From: Cristatella mucedo
Lineage: Eukaryota > Bryozoa > Phylactolaemata > Cristatellidae
Reading direction: 5' to 3'
DNA: 64,000 nucleotides
Assembly: GCA_009760855.2 (NCBI GenBank)
Contig: WPIO01000144.1
Span: 205,001 to 269,000 of the forward strand
The notes below the pieces were generated by a model. The model saw only the letters and a list, made by a program, of their open reading frames with translations. It was not told where the DNA came from and did no database searches. The position numbers and the translations under genes are program-made. Positions 32,848 through 52,559 of the stretch are shown here, piece after piece (the stretch's first letter is position 1; each line of letters begins with the position of its first letter).

Positions 32848-33284
32848 CTTGCGTCAGCCGAAGTGCCTAGGCGAGCGGCATTTTTGCGAGTGCCGGCCTG
32901 AAGCACGGGCGAGCTTACATGAGCGGTGAGATACTGCGTGAGGCCAAAGCTGCTGCATAACCTTCGTACAATGACCCATTCTACGTCAGCGTTCAGTAAA
33001 CGCCTCGCTGGCGTAAAGGTAAACAGCTACCGTTCAAAAGAAACCATTGCAATTATTCAGACAATGGTCTTGGCAGTGCTAAGGAGAACAATTGGTTTAC
33101 AGAACTAATGAATCGATTCGTTTTCCTACCCGTGTAAATGCTAGCAGCTTGCCGAAACCAGGTCTGAAGGTTACAAGGGACGCAAGCATTCACTTAGCTC
33201 GGGCGGAATCCTGAGCGATCAATTTTGCCTGACACTTTTTGTGAGCGCTCAGGGCTATACCTCATTTAGTGTTGACTCACTGAT

Positions 33285-33475
33285 GCCCAATCCAAAAATG
33301 CTGATGTCAGCGACTAACCGTTTCCTTAACAGCTACCAGATCAGCTCCTTACGCAGTGATCCTTGTGACTTTCGAGCCGATCGCTTTGGTAGCTTCTTTG
33401 TCAACCAGATCAACAAGATCGGAGAGTCCATCACTAAGGTAGTACTAACATCTCTTGAATCCTGCCCCTAAGTTC
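33285..33475 (+). mobile_element. LINE EN-RT linker remnant (U3)
   Basis: Same 'ADRFGSFFVNQINKIGESI' piece as in U1 and U2. Confidence 0.55.
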
Positions 33476-34484
33476 TTCAAAATGTAATATTATTTTCATT
33501 ATCATTGCTTATATTATGCCTGACATCGGAGTGAGGGCTTTAAGATTTTTTGTTTCGAGTTTTGAACCATTTCGAGTTCAGGACCATTGAACTATACACC
33601 GGTACACTACCCATAGAGAAACTCCCTGCTTGGCTGGAATGCTAGGGTACAACTTATTACATCCCTCATTACATGTCCGGAGCGAAACTGACGACTTATT
33701 GCTCGGTATGCTGCCTTACTAAAGACGAATAGATCGAGGTCACAAAAATCGGTACAATTAATTCGAATGCTTCGAGAGAACATGTGTTTGTGAAAGTTCT
33801 TAGCTGGCGGCTGAGCTCGGGCGCAGCGTGTTGTCGGCAGCGTTCTCCTCTCTTTGAATTCATGCCTGGCCGATGCATACGAGGTTGACAGGGCAAGCTA
33901 CGTCGCCTCTTACCCGGTCACTCCATTTACCAGCACCACGAAAACATCCCTCCGCCTCACAGAACCCGTCGCCGGCAGCTTTGGTTATGGTGCCACCGTC
34001 GTCGCCTGGCACATCGTCTGCCATTGCTGCTACAGCTTCTGATCGCTTCCCTCGCCCCCCCCCCCCTGCTGTCCGTCCATCTTGTACCATCTCCACACAC
34101 CACAGCCGCACTCTATCATCCGCGCTAGCTATTTCGGCTAACAAAGCCTCACGAAAGAGATTGGAGTCATCGTTGGTGGGCTGTGCCATGAAATAGTAGA
34201 CCCACCAGGAGCCGTCGCTAGCCGATCCAATTCGCTCTCCTCCAGCATTGTATATACTCTGTCTGTTACCTCCACTGTGGCATGTATTTCTGACATGTTC
34301 AAATGGATGGCAGCAAACCTTTTAAGTGGAATGAAGCTAAGACTCACTAACTGGGGGCAAACCAAGAGCTATTCTCCAATAAGAAACTCTAACCCTCAAA
34401 CTAACTGGGCTCAGACAGCATATCTCTTGTAGCCTCTGCGAGCAGTCTGTGTGTCCACTTCAAACAGAACTTTTCAATTCATAT
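33476..34484. other. Shared duplicated sequence, no gene recognised (U3)
   Basis: Paralogous to 15741-17040 but about 320 bp shorter: the stretch equivalent to 15830-16150 is missing at about 33566-33580. Contains a poly(C) run at about 34056. Confidence 0.5.
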
Positions 34485-34700
34485 GCAAACGTCACTAACA
34501 TATTAAATATGTCATTAGCCTTAGGTCATAACCCAGTAATTTTCAAAAAAGGATGTAGCCAGGCCACTACTCAAGAAAGCAACAATAGACCAAGAGAACT
34601 TGAGCAACTTCCGCCCAGCATCCCTTCTACCGTCCTTATCAAAATCACTGGAAAGTGTCATGGCAGACCGGCTGAACTCATATTTTGAAACTTCAAACCT
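34485..34700 (+). mobile_element. LINE fragment present only in U3
   Basis: Plus-strand reading gives RT motif 1: 'ARPLLKKATIDQENLSNF' and 'MADRLNSYFETSNL'. U1 and U2 are continuous across this point apart from about 20 bp. Both ends are truncated and no tail is present. Confidence 0.75.
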
Positions 34701-35550
34701 CAACTCAATATTGTAAAACTGACTACTTTTCACCTAGAAAAAACTGATAATAAGTATTTTTTGTTCAGATTATAACTGCGCAGCCAAGTTGATCATTGAC
34801 ATCACGCTTAAACTTTTGTAACACACTATTTGCTGAGCTTCTTTCCTGCAAAAGAAGACAATTTAACGCAAAATTCTGCAGCTAGGTTTTTCTGGCTCGA
34901 GCATCGCAACTAAAGCGTCGCATAATTTCTCCAGACCTGCACTTCTTCCCTCCAAGCAGTCCATATAATTCAAGATTGCTTCGCTAATCTGTGCGTCCCT
35001 CTATTTTCTTCCTTTGGCAGATTTATCCAAAGCGCTTACACAGCAGTATTGCGAGTGCAGCACAATCTCTGCCTCGAGCACCGCTGCACCCTTATTGCCT
35101 CGAGCACTGCTGCACCCTTGAGTGCCTCAAGAACCGCTGGAGCACCAGCCAGCAAACGAAAACTGCCTTCGGCGCATCTCCTGCCTGGGCCCGGGCGCCC
35201 CGTAACAACTGACTGCCTGTTGCACGAATTCTGCTTGTGTATGCCGCCAATCCCCCGTATGATTAGGCAACTAGTTCCTGCTCATTAAAATTCATTATCC
35301 GTGACTCTTATTTCAGCAGTTGTAATGAAGCAGGTGTAGAACATCAATGGTCCTGTACAGCCGAAGAGAGCTATCCCAGAGGCATTAAGCAGAACTGCCT
35401 ATCCATCGCTTCACGTGACCTTTATCTGCGGACTGAGAGGTCGCGCATATTATGGCTCTAGTCGCTTGCTTGTGAAGATTTTCGAATTCCCTTAAGAATG
35501 GTCCGTCGACAAATATTCTCCCCGGAGCCCGTTAATCGCTATCAAACAAT

Positions 35551-36054
35551 GTGACGTCATCTTCCGGTTTGACAAAATTCCAAAAAGAAACAAAAAACAA
35601 CGTGCTCCTCAAAAGCCTGCACACTGTGCGATTAAAGTGTCCTTCGTGCAAAGGAGAATAATAAATTTTTCACTTCCTGACTCAACGATCGACATGCTTA
35701 CTTTTTAGCGTACGAAAAAACTCGTGGGAGGAAGCTAGGTTCGCTAGTGCACACGGAAAACAACCTCTATTTGGGCGCTTCACATATGCTTCAGGGCTGG
35801 AGCCCATGACCTCGGCCAGACTTTGGTCGTGCCGAGCACCTCAACCACGGGGCCAAACCAGCTCTGTATATTTTGCTGCCAAGAGTGGTAGCTACTAAGT
35901 ACTCGCATTCTGGACGGCAAGTAAACCGACAGAAGACGGTGTGCAGCAGGAACGGAAAACAATCTGCGACAGAATATAGAGCCAAATGCGATGCAGGGGT
36001 AAAGCTAGAATAAATAAGCTGAAATGCCCGAATATAAGATAAGCATAAAAAAAT
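35551..36054 (-). mobile_element. SINE-B remnant (about 35765-35880) in unassigned sequence
   Basis: The minus strand shows 'tggtttggccccgtggttga' (A-box-like, tRNA-Leu/Ser type), 'catgggctccagccctgaag' (B-box-like), then 'tgaagcgccc'. The flanking sequence is unassigned. Confidence 0.6.
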
Positions 36055-36200
36055 TCGGCCTTGGTTTAGCCCAGAGGTCAAGGTGCTCGCCTTAAATGAA
36101 TGCAGTCAAGGTGAATGTATTTGAGACCAAGGTCATAGGATTGAGCTCTGCGGCACATGTGAATCGCCTAGATAGAGATAAAAGTTTCCAGGATGCTATC
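36055..36200 (+). mobile_element. tRNA-derived SINE-B
   Basis: 'ggccttggtttagcccagag' and 'caaggtgctcgcctt', a weak B-box 'aggattgagctctg', then a LINE-like tail 'cgcctagatagagataaaag'. Confidence 0.6.
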
Positions 36201-36439
36201 CAAATACAAGACACAATTTTTTAAGTAAAGTGCCTGCCAAGTGATGCCACTGCATTACTTTTATTTTTCCTTGTTATTTTTCAGCAGTTCAGCTTCTCGA
36301 CGGCCCTTTGACCTCTTAAGAACTTCAAAAGATTGTTACTCGTGACACTTTACCCATAACAAAGGCAGCCACTATATTACCACACTTCCGCCGCTTGGAA
36401 ACGGCCAGATCAGACACCAAAGTATACCTATGAGCATGA

Positions 36440-36600
36440 TGGCACACTAGGTAAGGCGGTTGATTTCACGATCTCGTTCCCAAGGTTTTGGGTTCGTTTC
36501 CTGCGGTGGGCGATCCTTTATCGCCACAGCAAGAACTGGTGAAAGCCGCGAAGTCTCTTCTGTCGCTATACAAAATGAGGTTGTTTAATCAGCTAGGACA
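36440..36600 (+). mobile_element. tRNA-derived SINE-A
   Basis: 'gatggcacactaggtaaggc' (A-box), 'ggttttgggttcgtttcctg' (B-box), and tail 'tcttctgtcgctatacaaaa' then 'tgtttaatcagctagg'. A comparatively well-preserved copy. Confidence 0.8.
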
Positions 36601-36944
36601 TAATTCTTATACCAGCCCACCAATAGCCATTACACAATTTTTTGATTAAATAGATTAAATATAAAAATAGAAATATGCTCGCAGGTGAGGCGACGCGGCG
36701 CGGCTGCCGGAAGTAGGCGAGTCCAGTTGCCTGCGCTCAGACACTCGGGCTCTGTGGCAGCGAAGCTTTTGTGTTAACAATTTGCAGGAAATTCTCCGCC
36801 ACCGCTCAGCCTGGGACATAGCGAACAATTTAATCCGCTCTAGCCTTCGAAATAAGCCGAGCGGACAGAGCGGACTAGAAGAGCAGACAGAGACCCAGCA
36901 AAGCAGACACGAGCGGACTGAGCGTGCGAGCAGAATGAGACCTT

Positions 36945-37075
36945 ATGTAATGTAACGCATCTCCGTCTGTAACTCCACAAAGCCACAAATACTATGTGGG
37001 CGTTACACGGGAGAGTTTTTTTTATTGCGCACTCGCAGCCTAAGCGGCTTTCAATACGCATTCATTAGTCCTAGC
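36945..37075 (-). mobile_element. LINE family 2, 3' terminal fragment
   Basis: The minus strand ends 'tttgtggctttgtggagtta' then 'cagacggagatgcgttacat'. On the minus strand AATAAA occurs at 37026-37021 inside this fragment and could serve as a poly(A) signal for the Ig-like gene ending at 37500. Confidence 0.75.
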
Positions 37076-37499
37076 TCCCTGCTTCTCGCTAGCAACCTAA
37101 GAGCGCGAGCAACCTAAGGCACGCACTCTCGCGCTGCTATTTCGTCTCCAGCGTCTTGACGACGGAAGTGCGAAGATTTGCTATTTGGCATCGACTTCAC
37201 GAATAGTCCACGGCAAGCACCCGGCATGGACGTGGTTGCCTTCATAAGTTGGGCCTCCCGAACGCGTCAACGCGTCCGATTGAATTCAGATGGAGCGCCT
37301 TGTCGACCGTTGTTTACACGCCGCGTTGCCGGGTTCACACGCACGCGTACAGCGGTCACTCTGTCGGGCGTTCGTCGAATGCGTTCGCGAAATCATTCCT
37401 TGAGCTATTGACTGAGACATCGTTACAGTGTCTCACTGCGCCAGTCGCCAGTTCAAAGCAGTGCGACCGTAATTGATATAAAGCGTGCCTGTTAAAACG

Positions 37500-46503
<9,004 letters not shown>

Positions 46504-46529
46504 CTGCAAATGGGGAGAGCAGCATGCTG

Positions 46530-47000
46530 ATAACAATCTACAACGCACCATGAAGATCACTTTTAAAGGCCACGAAGTACTTGTGTGAACTTTCAAAGAC
46601 ACGTTAAAGCATCTCCAGATCCCACATCGCATTCGACTGACATTGGCAGAGACAGTCTGAAAGCTCACTATCATTTCTAATTTTTTCCGAGAGGGAAGCA
46701 GTCGTTATTTTATATGACACCAACTTACTGTATTCATTAATTTTAACATGAAAGCTCAGGAAAGGTTACGCAAAACGCTATTTTTTTTTAATTCAGAACA
46801 CCCGAAGGTTATGTCAATTGCAGTAATTGCAGAAAACTTCTTTCCTTGAATGAGAAGCTACAACTGGACCTCTTGTTTTCCGGATCAGAGGATCACTAGC
46901 AATTGGTTTCCCAAGTCTAAAGTCATTCATATTAGGACTCTAATGCTGCTACTTATGATTTCTATTGCATTCGGAAGTATCTGCTGCAGTCGGCCACCGC
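46530..47000. other. No gene recognised upstream of Ig-like exon A
   Basis: No signal peptide exon with a phase 1 donor stood out. Unassigned. Confidence 0.5.
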
Positions 47001-47004
47001 AAGA

Positions 47005-47255
47005 ATAATAACAATAATATTAATAATAATAACAAAGCTCTTGATAGAGCGCCCTCAGAGAACTCAATCTCTTTCTAGGCGCTTTACATTTGCTGCAAAG
47101 GTAAACACGATTGAATGATGAGTAATATCATGCTTGATAAACAATATGAATAACATGGTTAGTGGCAGCATGTACAGTGTCGGCACGCATAAGCACGTGA
47201 AGGACGAATCACAGGGACCCACTAAATGGTGTCCTAAATTGGTGTTTTTTTCAGA
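47005..47255 (-). mobile_element. LINE family 1, 3' end
   Basis: 'gatagagcgccctcagagaa' and 'ggcgctttacatttgctgca', then the 3' UTR to 'gacccactaaatggtgtcct'. Only the terminal ~250 bp is present. Confidence 0.9.
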
Positions 47256-48110
47256 GAGAGAGAGAGCAGCTGCGGCCTACTCTTGTATGTACAGCCATAC
47301 TGCCAGCTCTCCTGTTTCTAATTTACCAATCTTTGCCGCTCCACCTTAGGCGACACGCCTCTCTTCTTCTTGGCTGCACGAGCTCTACGAGCTGAGAGCT
47401 ATGGGTGCACAAAAGGCCGTTCGACGTTTGGTCGTGCTATATAACTCTCGCCACTGTAGCTATCAATTAATCCCACCGACTTCACGCCAATTTTTGGCCG
47501 ATTACAATAGTGGGATAATCCGGTAAACTTTATATCTTACATTTCGCTTCATTACTCTCCACATTAGTAACATTGGATTCGCCGACAAAAATGCATCCTT
47601 GCAACTAAAGAGGTCAGTCAAAAATGCATCATCCGTTGACTCCAAGCATTCCACCTGACTGAATCTAGCTATAAATCTCCATAACCGTATCCTTATTTCT
47701 CGCGGCAGTAAGGTTGATAGCGCTGTCATTAGTTGATGCAAGTGCACCTGTTTTGGGAGCACTGGTCAGGCTAGTTTGATGGTTGCTGTGTCACGTAGCA
47801 TTTTTTTTAGCGAAACCGCAGTGAATAACGTGAGACATTACATCAACGCATTATGCATGCTTTTTTCATAGGTCAAATGTTGCAGAGGCTTAGTATTTAA
47901 TGTAGCCGAGATTATGTATGGACAAAAGATTGAGCGCAGTAACTTACACTTGTTAAGCTCCATAGCGGAGTCGGTTAATACTCGCATGCCTCCTCGCAGC
48001 ATTTGCTGTGTCCGGGTAGAGTATGGAAAATGGGTAAAAATTTCGAAGTTTTTGGTCGTTTGCCTAAATAAAGACAGACAAGTTATAAATGCCACTCACT
48101 GAGGCTACAC
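47256..48110. other. No gene recognised
   Basis: Unassigned. The frame at 47502-47762 (-) is open for 86 codons but shows no recognisable domain. Confidence 0.45.
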
Positions 48111-48114
48111 AACC

Positions 48115-48655
48115 ACTCCGTGCTTGCTGGTCTACCGGCCTGTGCACTAAGGCGTTAACAGCCGGTGCAAAACTCTGCAGCTGGCATTGTCTGTCGTGAG
48201 CGCCGCAGTTGCCATAACACACCACTTCTCGCCAACCTGCACCGGCTCCCAGTGCAGCAAATCATCGACTTCAAGGTTTTTGTCACTACTTTTAGGTTCC
48301 TTTATTCTTTGGCTCGTGCCTACCTATCATATCTACTCCCCCAACAGGCTAAGAATCGTACCACCTACTTTTCGGAATGTGACTTTACCCATAACTCGTA
48401 CAAATCTCAAATCCTTTAGAGACCACGACTTTAGTTCGTCCTTTGTGTGCATATGCGTGCTGACACTGTTGCATGCTGCCACTAACCACACTCGCACACT
48501 GACCCTGTGCATGTCACCCCTAACCATGATGTTCATGTTGTTTATCAAGCATGCTACCACTAACCATTCTATCGTGCTTCCTTTGCGGCAAATTTAAAGT
48601 GACTAGAAAGAGATTAAGTTCTCCGAGGGCGCTATATCAAATCTATTATTATTAT
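48115..48655 (+). mobile_element. LINE family 1, 3' fragment
   Basis: 'ccgtgcttgctggtctaccg', 'cttctcgccaacctgcaccg' and the 3' UTR, ending 'gggcgctatatcaaatctat' plus (att)n. Frames are broken. Confidence 0.9.
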
Positions 48656-48659
48656 GACT

Positions 48660-50034
48660 GTAATTTAAAGCTCTTATTTTTGCTATTAATAGGTTGAGAT
48701 TTGAATTGGCAAATGTGGGTAAGACGCCCGGGTATCGTGGCGGTTTTGACACCAGTGAGCTATAGTGGACATGTTCTGTTATTGCTATATAAAGTTCCTG
48801 TACGGTCGACCTATTTATAAGATCGGCATTTACCTGTTTATTGAATTGCTTGTGCGATGAACTGCGTTTCATAGTGCCGTCGTATTTTTATTGCTTGGGG
48901 TTCTCAGTTTCTTTTCCCCACGACACGACCGAGTCAAATGTCAGTCCTTTTTATCTTGCTTATGTCATATCTCCTGAAATATTGATCCGATCAACTTGAA
49001 ATTTAGACTGCAGGACTTTTTGAAATTACAAATCATTCCAGCAGTCTTTCTTGAATATAGGGCCTCAGTAGATAGGACTTATTTTGATCAAGAACTGGCA
49101 GTGTTGATCATGCTAAGCCACTATTTCAGTTACGGTTTCTGAAAATATCACAATAGTTATTTGACCAACGTATTTGATAAACGTCCTTAGGAATGTGCTT
49201 CAGAGTTATATGACGATAACCAGGGTAGCAAGGTCTTCTTTGTCATCACTTACATGCATGTACAGCTCTAGCTGTCTTCTCTGGCTGTTTGTCCAACAGT
49301 CGTACTGTGAGACTCATCAATTCTAAATTTTGGGAAAAAACACCTATCGATGTAAACTTTTGAGTAAAGGCCGGGCTTACCAGCCTTCACTTTATTTATT
49401 GCTCATATAGGCACCATTGGACAGCATGCATAAGCTGTGTCTGTCTCAAATGTCCTTAAATTTCGATCATGATGAAAGGCAGAAGTTTACATGTCGATTT
49501 GTTTCTTTTATTTTCCTAAATTAATAAAAACTTAAGTTAAGTGTCCTTAATCTTTTGAGGGTTTTTCATATTTTTAGAGTGACTGGTATTGAATCCGTTG
49601 GTTTGATGACATCTCAGCTATGTTTGGCTGAGATTCAGTGAAAAACATGACCTTGACTCTTACAGGTCTTCAGAAGGTCGATACGACAGCTAAGGTAACA
49701 TCGAACAATGGTTAATGTTACCCTTGTTGTTTTCGCCAATTTTCACGCCAATCGTTCCATTAGTCTTTGAGAAACAGCAATAAATGGCTCGTTGCGGAAG
49801 ATAAATCCCTTCGAGTGGGGGCATAGCTCCCAACTCTCGACCATTCCCACGAAGTCAGGTCCCGAGAAAGCAAAGTCCCTAGAAAGAGATTTAGTTAAAT
49901 TGGCTGCGCCATAAAAAGCATCCTAGTGTCACCATTTTTATTGATCTGTCGAAATGAAATGATCCAGGAGAGAGGTTACGCGAAGATAAATTCAAAAATC
50001 ATATAACTTATTTGCACAGCGTCCTAACGGAGTA
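48660..50034. other. AT-rich, no gene recognised
   Basis: No supported gene. A short LINE-tail-like motif 'gtccctagaaagagatttag' is at about 49876. Confidence 0.5.
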
Positions 50035-50185
50035 CTGAATATCCATCCAGGCGCTTCATGTTCGCCGCAGGGCTCGAGGTCACGGGCTCGAGGTCACGGG
50101 CTCGAGCCCGTGACCTCGAGTGACCTCGGTCGCTAAAGGCGAGAGCACGTTAAGCCGCTAGCCAAACCGGAGCGGCACATGGAGT
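50035..50185 (-). mobile_element. SINE-B with rearranged B-box region
   Basis: Minus strand: 'ccgctccggtttggctagcg' then 'gcttaacgtgctctcgcctt' (A-box side), a B-box area replaced by a palindromic CTCGAG array, then 'gcggcgaacatgaagcgcct'. See the palindrome at 50087-50120. Confidence 0.65.
50073..50120. repeat. 14-bp tandem CTCGAG array ending in a 34-bp perfect palindrome
   Basis: CTCGAG occurs at 50073, 50087, 50101 and 50115, exactly 14 bp apart. 50087-50120 is its own reverse complement: CTCGAG, GTCACGGG, CTCGAG, CCCGTGAC, CTCGAG. Confidence 0.95.
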
Positions 50186-50544
50186 ACTGCAGCTTATGTC
50201 CGGTAATCCATTGACTATCTTTCAATCGATGGAGAAGTGTGGAAGCAGCGAGAACATTTACCTCTGGAGCCCATCTGCAGCCTATGCAGGCCCAGTGAGT
50301 GACGCTTAGATGACACCCGCGCGATGATTTTGACGACGAGACCCAGCTCTGGGAGCGTTTTGAGCTACCTTCACCTTTCAGTGTGTCAGTTGTTTTTCAA
50401 ATACTTCGCGTAGCATACGTTCGAGCCGCCAGAGAGCAGCCTGCCCGACCTTCTGGATTTGAATCGCGATGAGACTGAGCGTTGAGTCTTAATACGGGAA
50501 AATCTGTGCAACTAGGAGGCTGAAATGCAATTCATTTGTATTGC

Positions 50545-50695
50545 ACCCTGTGAGAACTTAATCTCTATCCATGTGCTTCACATGTGCCGCGGGGCTTGAG
50601 CCCACGACTTAGGTTATTAAAGGCAAGGGCTTGATTCTGCGGTCGTCCAAAGGCCTTAACCCCTGAGTCAAACCAGGGCGGTAATTACAAAGCTT
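50545..50695 (-). mobile_element. tRNA-derived SINE-B
   Basis: Minus strand: 'ccctggtttgactcaggggt' then 'taaggcctttgg' (A-box), 'gtcgtgggctcaagccccgc' (B-box), and a LINE-like tail 'gatagagattaagttctcac'. Confidence 0.75.
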
Positions 50696-50859
50696 TTCTT
50701 AAAAACTAATTCAGCAGGCAAAGCTCAGTAGTAGCTTCAAGGAATCTGAAATACGGCGTTCGTTCAGAACGGTTTTTGCTGAAATTACCACGCTAGCTCC
50801 AAGATCAAGCCTGGCTTACTTCAGTAACGGTGAATCTTCTAGAAGTTAGAGCATTCACA

Positions 50860-51375
50860 GGTTTGAGTATTTAAGAACTGCATGTGATGCCCCGTCAAAT
50901 CCTCTGCAACTCTATGCTGCTGGTGCTTCTATCTTTTCGTTAACATGCTTTAAGAACGAGCACAACGAGCCAGGACTAACATTTGTCTGTCGTGGACGTC
51001 TGAAGTGGATTAGCTGTCGCATAAACTAATTCTATCTAGCTTGAACTGGCTCCTCAGCTAGGATTGACTTAATTTTCTTGCCACATTCTTTAAGTTCCCT
51101 TTATTCTTTCTGTCCGGTTCATCTGTCTCAGATGATTACCAACCCTCTGAGCCTTGCCACCCATTATCCACTACTGTGGCACTTAGTTATTCACCTGGGG
51201 CTCTTATCAACGTCAGCATCTGACAGCATGTGGGCATGTTAAGCTGCCGATGTTCGAGTTACTCTCGTGTGAAAATTTGACTGCGAACTGTGAACCAGTA
51301 AAAACCTAGATAGAGATTGAGTTATCTGAGGGCGCTATATCAAATGCGTTATTATAATCTTTATTATTATTAGTA
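50860..51375 (+). mobile_element. LINE family 1, degenerate 3' part
   Basis: Weak matches to the C-terminal region (CNS, a 'VCRGRL' stretch, then 'gttccctttattctttctgt'). The 3' tail is clear: 'agagattgagttatctgagg' and 'cgctatatcaaatgcgttat', then (att/agt)n. Confidence 0.65.
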
Positions 51376-51379
51376 GTAG

Positions 51380-52555
51380 TAGTAGTAGTAGTATAAAGAC
51401 AGCGGACATTGATGCTCTGCCTAGCAAAACAGCTTCCCCAAGTCTTCCGCTTAATTATCTTCCCTTACTGCTAGAATAGGAAAAACTGCATAAGCTGATA
51501 TTTTAGAAAGTGTTTACTCAATACAAACCTCAATACAACTCAATACAAAACAGCCCTAGTTCTGTGTGGCTCCCGTAGGTCTTAAAACTTAAAAACGTAA
51601 GCTTGAAAAGGCACGCAGTAGACCAGGAAGTCGGCCAATAGATAGATATAAGAGAATTACGGCTATTCTTAGTAGTCTTGCATTTTAGTCTAGGGTGGTA
51701 ACATTTCTCGACTCAGGTTGTGTGTTCAAGCGTGTGCAGCTTGCAAAACAAATTGACCACTGCTAGCGGTGGTGACGATAGCCACTATGGCTTTTTCTGC
51801 CGATTGCATTACTTAAACTATAAAATCAGATTAAATGTAGTGTATTCATCTGGAGCTCTACAAAGTATCAAAGACTAATTAGGTGGAACGTATGAGATTT
51901 TCCTACAGCTTCCTCAAAGCCTAAGCGACTGTCGGTGCCAATGCGGTAGCCTACATAACCTTTGCTTTACTAACCCTGACCTGCAATCTAGGGTCAAGTC
52001 TAGATTCCACGAGACCGTCTTAATTTCTTACTAGATTATGTGAGTGTCGAACGACTTTTCAGATTATAATGACCGCATTCATATACCTTAAAAATATACA
52101 ATGTTTTTTTTAGCAGTAAAGCAAAAACAACGCCATGGCTAAGGATTTAGGTTTTAGAAAGCATGCCCGTACAATTTTTTTCATGGGTTTCGTACTTTGT
52201 GCTTTCCAAACTCTTTAGATGCTTCTCAATCACGATTCTGAATCAGAACAGATTGGCGTCATATATATTTCATTAGAAAGCTTTACCTCTCCCTTTTGGA
52301 TTTTCAATAGTTGAATTATCCTTCCAAATCGGAATATCCGTTAGAGCTGATGTATTCTGATAAGGAACAGATGAGTTAACTGCAAAATAAAACATGCATA
52401 CCATTCGAAGTCAAGAGCCTTAATAATGGCGCCGTCATAAAGCTGGAGGGACGGAATTAGCAAACTTAATGAGCTACGTAAAACATGGCTCCACCTGGAA
52501 TTAGAAATATATCGACGCTTCAAATCTATCAAGATTCAGTCATCGTTTTCGAGCT
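51380..52555. other. Mostly unassigned, SINE-A-like remnant near 51700-51830
   Basis: 'gctagcggtggtgacgatag' and 'cactatggctttttctgccg' resemble a decayed SINE-A body. Otherwise AT-rich with nothing recognised. Confidence 0.4.
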
Positions 52556-52559
52556 AATC

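Larger units (their letters stand above)
30172..35550. repeat. Segmental duplication unit U3
   Basis: Starts inside the unit ('ggtaatcgcaaaagcgcggt') rather than at the LINE fragment. It runs through Ly6 copy 3 to 'gctatcaaacaatgtgacgt' at about 35550, where similarity to U1 (17886-17910) ends. Confidence 0.85.
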
